Shown one piece after another: positions 1 to 5,383 of a DNA stretch of 5,940 nucleotides. Location: assembly GCA_009923345.1 (NCBI GenBank), contig RFTR01000123.1, positions 1-5,940 on the forward strand, given 5' to 3'. The DNA is from Betaproteobacteria bacterium. Its GTDB lineage: Bacteria > Pseudomonadota > Gammaproteobacteria > Burkholderiales > Burkholderiaceae_C. Within the stretch, counting starts at the first letter, position 1. Each line of letters starts with the position of its first letter. The position numbers were made by a program, and so were the translations under genes. The notes under the pieces are model-generated. The model was not told the DNA's origin, searched no databases, and saw only the letters and a program-made list of their open reading frames with translations.

Positions 1-2
1 GC

Positions 3-41
3 GGCCGAAGCGGTGGTGGTGGTGGCGGATTTAAACGCTAA
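3..41 (+). CDS. C-terminal end of an upstream Gly-rich protein (partial)
   Basis: Only the last 12 codons and a TAA stop (39-41) lie in the window. They read GRSGGGGGGFKR. A Gly-rich tail ending in basic residues is common at the C-terminus of betaproteobacterial RNA-binding proteins, such as DEAD-box helicases, RRM proteins or extended pseudouridine synthases, but too little is present to choose among them. This frame is preferred because its stop falls 20 bases before a strong terminator hairpin. Frame 1 stays open to a TGA at 79-81, but that would run coding sequence through the whole left arm of the hairpin. The gene converges on the dehydrogenase at 142-1077. Confidence 0.5.
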   Translation, partial: GRSGGGGGGFKR

Positions 42-61
42 AAACTGCGCCCAAAAATACC

Positions 62-120
62 AAGCCCGCTGTTTGAGCTGACCCAACCAAGTTGGAGAAG
101 TTCAAACAGCGGGCTTTCTT
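62..120. terminator. Bidirectional intrinsic terminator between convergent genes
   Basis: A perfect 15-bp inverted repeat pairs 62-76 (AAGCCCGCTGTTTGA) with 102-116. The intervening bases can form a second small stem, CCAAC (83-87) with GTTGG (91-95), capping the structure. On the + strand the stem runs into TTTCTT (115-120). On the - strand it is followed by a T-rich stretch, the complement of CCAAAAATACC around 51-61. It sits between the stop of the upstream rightward gene (41) and the stop of the leftward dehydrogenase (142), so it can serve both. Confidence 0.88.
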
Positions 121-141
121 ACTTACAAATTCGAAAATGGT

Positions 142-1077
142 TTATTGGCATTCGGGAATCAAAGTCAATAAAGGCCGTTCGTCAAAAAAAGCCTTTAAAT
201 TTGCTAACGCCAGATCAGCCATAGCGCGGCGCGTCTCATGGGTATTGCTTCCGTTGTGCGGTGTTAGCACCACGTTGTGCAATTTGAAAAATTGTGGGTC
301 GATATTGGGCTCATCCCAAAACACATCTAGTCCTGCGCCAGCAATGCTTTTATCTTTCAAAGCCTGGATCAGCGCGGTTTGGTCAACCACGCTACCGCGG
401 GCGATATTGACCACAATGCCTCTCGGGCCAAGCGCCTTGAGCACTTGTGCGTTGATCATATTTTTGGTGTCGTCCCCACCTGGAACGGCAACCACTAGAT
501 AGTCTGAGTTGGTAGCGAGTTCGGTTGCTGTAGGGTAGTAGCGGAACGGGGCATTGGTTTTAGCGCGACGGCCGGTATAAGCAATAGTCATGTCAAACGC
601 AGCCGCTCGCTTAGCAATGGCTTGCCCAATCCGCCCAAACCCCACCACACCTAAGCGCGAGCCGGTTACTTTGTGCGTCATGGTGAAGGGTTCGCTAACC
701 CAATCTCCATTGCGCACAAATTTATCAGACTGCGGAATGCGACGGCCCATTGACAAAATCAAACCCATGGCCAAATCTGCCACGTCGTCTGTCAACACAT
801 CGGGCGTGTGGGTAACTTGTATGCCACGCTCTTTTACAGCGGCGACGTCAATACCGTCATAGCCCACACCAAAAATCGAAATCATTTTGACGTTAGGAAA
901 CATCGCCAACAACTTGCGGTCTACCTTGGATGTACTGCCCACGCCTACGAAGGCCGTCACTTTGGTAAATGCCTCGGGGTCGAGAATATGTGCATGGTCA
1001 TGCAGCACATACTCTTGCTGCAAATCGTTCATCATAAAAGTGGGCACCGATGACAGCAACATAATGTCTTTGGACAT
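142..1077 (-). CDS. D-2-hydroxyacid dehydrogenase (glyoxylate/hydroxypyruvate reductase type)
   Basis: This 311-residue cytosolic protein has the usual length for the D-isomer-specific 2-hydroxyacid dehydrogenase family, which reversibly reduces 2-keto acids to D-2-hydroxy acids. The catalytic domain is formed by both ends, with an inserted Rossmann domain at about 100-280. The dinucleotide motif is GFGRIG (146-151). The catalytic triad is visible as R227 (in NIARGSVVD), E256 (in DVFWDEP) and H274 (in LTPHNGS). After the second Rossmann strand the sequence is YTGRRAKT (167-174), with no acidic residue and with adjacent arginines, which points to NADP(H) rather than NAD(H). The start is supported by GGAG at 1087-1090 on the minus strand, 9 bases from ATG. 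Glyoxylate, hydroxypyruvate or an aryl-pyruvate are plausible substrates, but sequence alone does not decide. It is divergent from gloA. Confidence 0.9.
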   Translation of the reverse strand: MSKDIMLLSSVPTFMMNDLQQEYVLHDHAHILDPEAFTKVTAFVGVGSTSKVDRKLLAMFPNVKMISIFGVGYDGIDVAAVKERGIQVTHTPDVLTDDVADLAMGLILSMGRRIPQSDKFVRNGDWVSEPFTMTHKVTGSRLGVVGFGRIGQAIAKRAAAFDMTIAYTGRRAKTNAPFRYYPTATELATNSDYLVVAVPGGDDTKNMINAQVLKALGPRGIVVNIARGSVVDQTALIQALKDKSIAGAGLDVFWDEPNIDPQFFKLHNVVLTPHNGSNTHETRRAMADLALANLKAFFDERPLLTLIPECQ

Positions 1078-1180
1078 AGCGTAAATCTCCGAGAAATATT
1101 GAATCTAGGCGTAACTCTACTCTTTCGTTCGTTAACATGCTTGTTGCTCACCAATCGGTTTCTACAGGAGTTTTTCAACC
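1078..1180. promoter_or_regulatory. Divergent intergenic region between dehydrogenase and gloA
   Basis: This 103-bp spacer must hold the 5' signals of both divergent genes. Clear ribosome binding sites are present: GGAG on the minus strand (1087-1090) for the dehydrogenase and AGGAG (1166-1170), 10 bases before the gloA ATG. No convincing -35/-10 pair was found on either strand. A small hyphenated dyad, AACA (1134-1137) TGCT TGTT (1142-1145), lies near the middle and next to a GTTAAC palindrome (1131-1136). It could be an operator, but such short dyads also arise by chance. The promoter role is inferred from gene arrangement. Confidence 0.5.
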
Positions 1181-1567
1181 ATGCGTCTTTTACACACCAT
1201 GCTGCGCGTCGGCGACCTTCAGCGTTCCATCGATTTCTACACCCAGGCCATGGGTATGCAATTGCTGCGTACCACCAAACGCCCCGAGCAAAAATACGAC
1301 CTCGCTTTTGTCGGTTACGCCAGCAATCCTGACCAAGCTGAAATAGAACTTACCTACAACTACGGCGTTTCCAACTACGAGATTGGTACAGCGTATGGCC
1401 ACATTGCCTTGGGCGTGCCTGACGCCAAAGCTGCTTGCGAAAAAATTCGCCAAGCGGGCGGAAAAATCACCCGCGAAGCTGGCCCCGTCGCCGGTGGCAC
1501 GGCCGTGATCGCCTTTGTGCAAGACCCGGACGGATACAAAATTGAGCTGATCGAACGCGATTTTTAA
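1181..1567 (+). CDS. gloA: Lactoylglutathione lyase (glyoxalase I)
   Basis: GloA converts the hemithioacetal of methylglyoxal and glutathione into S-lactoylglutathione, the first step of cytosolic methylglyoxal detoxification. The protein has 128 residues, typical of the short bacterial enzymes, and contains one VOC fold made of two beta-alpha-beta-beta-beta modules (about 1-60 and 70-126). All four metal ligands are present at the numbering known for the Escherichia coli enzyme: H5, E56 (in [10 protein letters not shown]), H74 (in [11 protein letters not shown]) and E122 (in [11 protein letters not shown]). The lack of the insertions found in larger Zn-type enzymes suggests the Ni/Co-activated class. 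AGGAG (1166-1170) sits 10 bases before the ATG. No clear terminator follows, so some readthrough into the molybdenum hydroxylase cluster is possible. The partner hydrolase GloB is not in the window. Confidence 0.96.
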   Translation: MRLLHTMLRVGDLQRSIDFYTQAMGMQLLRTTKRPEQKYDLAFVGYASNPDQAEIELTYNYGVSNYEIGTAYGHIALGVPDAKAACEKIRQAGGKITREAGPVAGGTAVIAFVQDPDGYKIELIERDF

Positions 1568-1698
1568 GCGCGCTAGAGGGTATTTCCTTACGAGGTAGCA
1601 CCTAAAAAAGTTGTCTACTTTAGTGTCTTACTCTGGCTTGTAACCTGCGTTGCATACGCCCCAAAAACCACAATTTTCGTCTCAGGAGACTATTTCCC
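1568..1698 (+). promoter_or_regulatory. Leader region ahead of the molybdenum hydroxylase operon
   Basis: This 131-bp gene-free spacer is the only sizeable gap upstream of the tightly packed cluster, so the operon promoter is probably here. I could not find a consensus sigma-70 pair with acceptable spacing: TTGTCT (1611-1616) has no good -10 at 16-18 bases. A weak A/T-rich hairpin (1602-1611 with 1617-1623) has no T run and is not a credible terminator for gloA. The region ends in the ribosome binding site AGGAG (1684-1688), which lies inside a short palindrome. Confidence 0.4.
1679..1690 (+). promoter_or_regulatory. Ribosome binding site of coxS within a short palindrome
   Basis: AGGAG (1684-1688) lies 10 bases before the ATG at 1699 and fixes that start. 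The site is embedded in GTCTC-AG-GAGAC (1679-1690), a perfect inverted repeat. In RNA this could form a 4-bp stem with a CAGG loop. The stem is too short to be a strong block to translation, so any regulatory role is speculative. The large-subunit gene has the same CAGGAGAC core (2181-2188) without the left arm. Confidence 0.55.
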
Positions 1699-2166
1699 AT
1701 GCAAACCCATCTCACCGTTAACGGCAAGTCAGTCACTGTCGAGGCGGCACCTAATACTTTATTGGTGCAAGCCCTGCGTGAACACCTCCATCTAACCGGC
1801 ACCCATGTGGGTTGCGACACCGCGCAGTGCGGTGCTTGTACCGTCATCGTCAACGGCGACGCGGTGAAGTCTTGCAATATGCTGCTGGCCCAAGTAGCCG
1901 ACGCACAAATCACCACCATCGAAGGCTTGGCCAAGCCTGACGGCACCATGCACCCCATGCAAGCCGCTTTTAAAGAGTGCCACGGCCTGCAATGCGGCTT
2001 TTGTACACCTGGCATGGTGATGAGTGCGGTGGATTTATGCAAAAAACACCCCAACGCCAGCGAACAAGAGATTCGCGAACAGCTCGAAGGCAATCTGTGC
2101 CGCTGCACGGGTTACCAAAACATTGTCAAAGCAGTGCAGCATGGCGCTGCTGCCATGAAGTCCTAA
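1699..2166 (+). CDS. coxS: Molybdenum hydroxylase small subunit, [2Fe-2S] (form II CoxS-like)
   Basis: This 155-residue iron-sulfur subunit carries electrons from the Mo site to FAD in a cytoplasmic heterotrimer of the xanthine oxidase/CO dehydrogenase family. The N-terminal plant-type ferredoxin domain (about 1-75) binds the distal cluster with C39, C44, C47 and C59 (GCDTAQCGACT, then SC). The C-terminal helical domain (about 85-150) binds the proximal cluster with C99, C102, C134 and C136 (QCGFCTPG and NLCRCTGY). All eight cysteines are present with canonical spacing and the length is normal. It is the first gene of the S-L-M set, with 27 bases to the large subunit. The same fold serves many Mo hydroxylases, so the family assignment is firm but the name CoxS rests on the neighbours. 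Confidence 0.94.
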   Translation: MQTHLTVNGKSVTVEAAPNTLLVQALREHLHLTGTHVGCDTAQCGACTVIVNGDAVKSCNMLLAQVADAQITTIEGLAKPDGTMHPMQAAFKECHGLQCGFCTPGMVMSAVDLCKKHPNASEQEIREQLEGNLCRCTGYQNIVKAVQHGAAAMKS

Positions 2167-2193
2167 ACCAATACTTAATTCAGGAGACAAACC

Positions 2194-4569
2194 ATGGGTG
2201 CATCTGACTTTTCCAAACTCCCCCACATTGGGGAATCCTTACGTCGCAAGGAAGATTACCGTTTCTTGACGGGCGCTGGCCAATACACCGACGACGTGCA
2301 AATGGCCAATATGACGCACGCCTACTTCGTGCGTTCACCCCACGCGCATGCGCACATCAAATCGATCGACAAAAAAGCTGCTTTGGCAGCCCCTGGCGTC
2401 ATCGGTATTTTTGATGGCCAAGACGTCGCAGGCGACAGCATCAATGGCTTGCCTTGCGGCTGGCTGATCACCGACACCAGTGGCCAACCGATGAAGGAAC
2501 CCGCCCACCCCATCTTGGCACAAGGCAAGGTGCGCTATGTCGGCGACCACGTCGCCATGGTGGTGGCTGAAACTCTCGAGCAAGCCCGTAACGCCGCTGA
2601 ATTGGTCCATGTCGATTACGACGTTTTACCAGCGGTTGTGGATGTCCTTGATGCCGCCAAAGCCACTGCTTTGCACGAAGTCGCTCCTGACAACCATTGC
2701 TATAAATGGGCGATCGGTGACAAAGCCCAAGTAGACGCCGCATTTGCCAAAGCTGCGCACATCACCAAACTCGACCTGATCAACAACCGTCTGGTACCCA
2801 ACCCGATGGAGCCGCGCGCTGCAATTGGTTCTTTCAACCGCGCTAACGACGAATACACCTTGTATGTGTCCAATCAAAATCCGCACGTCGAGCGCTTGCT
2901 GATGACAGCCTTTGTGCTGGGCTTGCCTGAACACAAAGTGCGCGTAATCGCACCCGATGTCGGCGGCGGATTTGGCGCCAAGATTTATCTCTACGCCGAA
3001 GACGTGTGCCTAACTTGGGCATCTAAGAAACTCAATCGCAACATCCGCTGGACATGCGACCGTTCTGAAGCGTTCTTGTCTGACGCGCACGGACGCGACC
3101 ACGCCAGCCACGCCGAAATGGCGCTAGACAAAGACGGGCATTTCTTGGCACTCAAGGTACATACCAACGCCAACTTGGGAGCTTATTTATCAACCTTCTC
3201 CACTTGTGTGCCCACCATTTTGTATGCCACGTTGTTAGCTGGCCAATACAACACGCCGCAGATCTATGTCGAAGTGGATGCATGGTTTACCAACACCGCA
3301 CCTGTCGATGCCTACCGTGGCGCTGGTCGCCCAGAAGCCACTTACTTACTCGAGCGTTTGGTCAGCCGCGCGGCTTGGGAAACAGGCCTTGGCCAAGACG
3401 AAATTCGCAAACGCAATTTCATCAAAGCCTTCCCCTACCAAACCCCTGTGGCTTTGCAATACGACACAGGCGACTTCCATGCCTGCATGAACGAATCGCA
3501 AAAACTCGCCGATGTCGCTGGCTTTGAAAAGCGCAAAACTGCGAGCGCTGCTAAAGGCATGTTGCGCGGCATCGGTTACTCGAGTTACATCGAAGCCTGT
3601 GGCATTGCACCTAGCAATATCGCCGGCGCTTTGGGCGCGCGAGCTGGCTTGTTTGAGTGCGGCGAAATTCGTGTGCACCCTACTGGCAGCGTGACGGTAT
3701 TCACTGGCTCGCACAGCCATGGACAAGGCCATGAAACCACGTTTGCACAAGTGGTGGCTGCGCGTTTGGGTATCCCAGTTGAGAACGTCGACATCGTCCA
3801 CGGCGACACCGGGCGCGTGCCTTTTGGCATGGGCACTTATGGTTCTCGCTCTATCTCCGTGGGGGGTGCGGCCATCATGAAGGCCTTGGACAAAATCGAA
3901 TCGAAAGCGAAAAAAATCGCTGCCCATTTGATGGAAGCCGCCGACACCGACATCGAATTCGCCAACGGCGAGTTCTCTGTCAAAGGCACGGACAAAAAAA
4001 TCCCGTTCGGTCAAGTGGCGCTTACCGCCTATGTGCCGCACAACTACCCACTCGACAAACTCGAGCCTGGCTTGAACGAAACTGCGTTCTATGACCCCAC
4101 TAACTTCACCTTCCCAGCAGGCACTTACATCGCTGAGGTGGAAGTCAACCCCAACACGGGCGAAGTGAAGTTAGACCGCTTCACGGCAGTGGATGACTTT
4201 GGCACCATCATCAACCCCATGATTGTGGAAGGCCAAGTCCACGGTGGTTTGGTCCAAGGCATTGGACAAGCTTTGATGGAGCGTTGTGTGTACGACCGCG
4301 AAACTGGCCAGTTGCTCACAGGCTCGTTCATGGACTACGCCATGCCCCGCGCGGATGACTTCCCAGAGTTCAAGATTGGCCATGTCTGCACACCTTGTAC
4401 CCACAACCCTTTAGGCACCAAAGGTTGCGGCGAAGCCGGTGCAATTGGCTCGCCCCCAGCTGTTATCAACGCCGTCCTTGACGCATTGGCTCCGTTAGGC
4501 GTCAAAGATTTGGATATGCCAGCCTCTCCCCACCGTGTGTGGGAAGCGATTCAGGCGGCCCACGCTTAA
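2194..4569 (+). CDS. coxL: Molybdenum hydroxylase large subunit, form II CoxL-like (not a canonical CO dehydrogenase)
   Basis: This 791-residue catalytic subunit binds molybdopterin cytosine dinucleotide and would hydroxylate a small substrate with water as oxygen donor. The small a/b-hammerhead domain spans about 18-150 (opening IGESLRRKEDYRFLTGAG) and the Mo-binding domain about 160-785. Visible cofactor motifs are GGGFGAK (257-263), QGHET (511-515) and GCGEAGAIG (744-752), where E747 is the expected catalytic base. The active-site loop is AYRGAGR (373-379). True CO dehydrogenase has AYxCSFR there, and its Cys holds the copper of the Mo-S-Cu centre. No Cys is present here, so this is form II and CO oxidation is doubtful; the substrate is unknown. 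The start is set by AGGAG (2182-2186), 7 bases before ATG. It lies 27 bases after coxS and 22 before coxM, clearly in one operon. The length matches the family. Confidence 0.94.
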   Translation: MGASDFSKLPHIGESLRRKEDYRFLTGAGQYTDDVQMANMTHAYFVRSPHAHAHIKSIDKKAALAAPGVIGIFDGQDVAGDSINGLPCGWLITDTSGQPMKEPAHPILAQGKVRYVGDHVAMVVAETLEQARNAAELVHVDYDVLPAVVDVLDAAKATALHEVAPDNHCYKWAIGDKAQVDAAFAKAAHITKLDLINNRLVPNPMEPRAAIGSFNRANDEYTLYVSNQNPHVERLLMTAFVLGLPEHKVRVIAPDVGGGFGAKIYLYAEDVCLTWASKKLNRNIRWTCDRSEAFLSDAHGRDHASHAEMALDKDGHFLALKVHTNANLGAYLSTFSTCVPTILYATLLAGQYNTPQIYVEVDAWFTNTAPVDAYRGAGRPEATYLLERLVSRAAWETGLGQDEIRKRNFIKAFPYQTPVALQYDTGDFHACMNESQKLADVAGFEKRKTASAAKGMLRGIGYSSYIEACGIAPSNIAGALGARAGLFECGEIRVHPTGSVTVFTGSHSHGQGHETTFAQVVAARLGIPVENVDIVHGDTGRVPFGMGTYGSRSISVGGAAIMKALDKIESKAKKIAAHLMEAADTDIEFANGEFSVKGTDKKIPFGQVALTAYVPHNYPLDKLEPGLNETAFYDPTNFTFPAGTYIAEVEVNPNTGEVKLDRFTAVDDFGTIINPMIVEGQVHGGLVQGIGQALMERCVYDRETGQLLTGSFMDYAMPRADDFPEFKIGHVCTPCTHNPLGTKGCGEAGAIGSPPAVINAVLDALAPLGVKDLDMPASPHRVWEAIQAAHA

Positions 4570-4591
4570 ATAAAATTAGAAGGAATTAGAT

Positions 4592-5383
4592 ATGTACGCA
4601 TTTACCTACGAACGCCCCTCCGCCACCGCGGACGCCGCCAAACTCGTCAAAGCCGGTGGACAAGCATTGGCTGGTGGCCAAACCCTGTTGGCCTCGATGA
4701 AGCAACGCCTGATGCAGCCAGAACAGCTGGTCGACTTGGGCAAGATTGCTGAACTCAAAGGCATCAAAAAAGACGGTAACAACATCGTCATCGGCGCCAT
4801 GGTGCGCCACCAAGATGTAGAGAACAACACTGATGTGAAAAAGCACATCCCTGCACTCGCAGCCTTAGCCGCTGGCATTGGTGACAAGCAAGTGCGCGCC
4901 ATGGGCACCTTAGGTGGCTCTGTTGCTAACAACGACCCTGCGGCTTGCTACCCCAGCGCTGTGATGGCCTTGGGTGCGACCATCCACACCAACCAACGCA
5001 CGATTGCGGCAGACAAGTTCTTTCAAGGCATGTATTCCACGGCTCTAGAAGCCGGCGAACTCATCACCGCCATCAGTTTTCCGATTCCTAAGCGTGCGGC
5101 CTATGCCAAGTTCAAGCAACCTGCCTCGCGCTTTGCTTTGGTCGGTGTGTTTGTGGCTGATACTGGTAGCGGTGTGCATGTCGCGGTTACGGGTGCTGGC
5201 AACGGCGTGTTTCGACATGCTGGGCTTGAAGCTGCATTGAGCAAGAGCTTTACACCACAAGCAACCGAGGGCGTCAGCATTGACGCTAGCAACCTCAACG
5301 GTGACTTACACGCCTCTGCGGCCTATCGCGCCCACTTGATCAAAGTGCAAACCCAACGCGCGGTACAACAGGCGATCGGATGA
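4592..5383 (+). CDS. coxM: Molybdenum hydroxylase medium subunit, FAD-binding (form II CoxM-like)
   Basis: This 263-residue flavoprotein subunit receives electrons from the [2Fe-2S] subunit and passes them to an outside acceptor. The N-terminal FAD-binding domain (about 1-168) shows both family signatures: AGGQTLL (27-33), equivalent to the AGGHSL segment, and TLGG (106-109) in VRAMGTLGGSVANNDPA, which contacts the FAD pyrophosphate. The C-terminal CO_deh_flav_C-type domain covers about 170-262. A length near 260 is slightly short compared with the ~285-290 of form I CoxM but normal for the wider family. AAGGA (4580-4584) lies 7 bases before ATG and supports the start. Its stop overlaps the start of the ATPase gene by four bases (ATGA at 5380-5383). 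Placing the FAD gene third, after S and L, is the form II order. Confidence 0.93.
   Translation: MYAFTYERPSATADAAKLVKAGGQALAGGQTLLASMKQRLMQPEQLVDLGKIAELKGIKKDGNNIVIGAMVRHQDVENNTDVKKHIPALAALAAGIGDKQVRAMGTLGGSVANNDPAACYPSAVMALGATIHTNQRTIAADKFFQGMYSTALEAGELITAISFPIPKRAAYAKFKQPASRFALVGVFVADTGSGVHVAVTGAGNGVFRHAGLEAALSKSFTPQATEGVSIDASNLNGDLHASAAYRAHLIKVQTQRAVQQAIG

Noticed and set aside
1..81. Upstream gene read in frame 1 to a TGA at 79-81
   Set aside because: It would run through the left arm of the terminator hairpin, while frame 3 gives a plausible Gly-rich tail and stops before the hairpin.
1602..1623. Hairpin after gloA as a terminator
   Set aside because: The stem is A/T-rich, needs a three-base bulge and is not followed by a T run.
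1634..1654. Sigma-54-like TGGC ... TTGCA upstream of coxS
   Set aside because: The two elements start 16 bases apart rather than the required 11, so the -24/-12 geometry is wrong.
3346..4041. Long open frame (231 codons) on the minus strand
   Set aside because: It lies wholly antisense to the well-conserved large subunit and shows no recognisable domain; a shadow of that gene.
2194..4569. Assignment as a functional aerobic CO dehydrogenase
   Set aside because: The AYxCSFR loop with the Cu-binding Cys is absent and the gene order is S-L-M, not M-S-L.
4574..4590. Direct repeat AATTAGA-AGG-AATTAGA around the coxM ribosome binding site
   Set aside because: Seven bases of low-complexity A/T sequence in a 22-base spacer; chance is sufficient.
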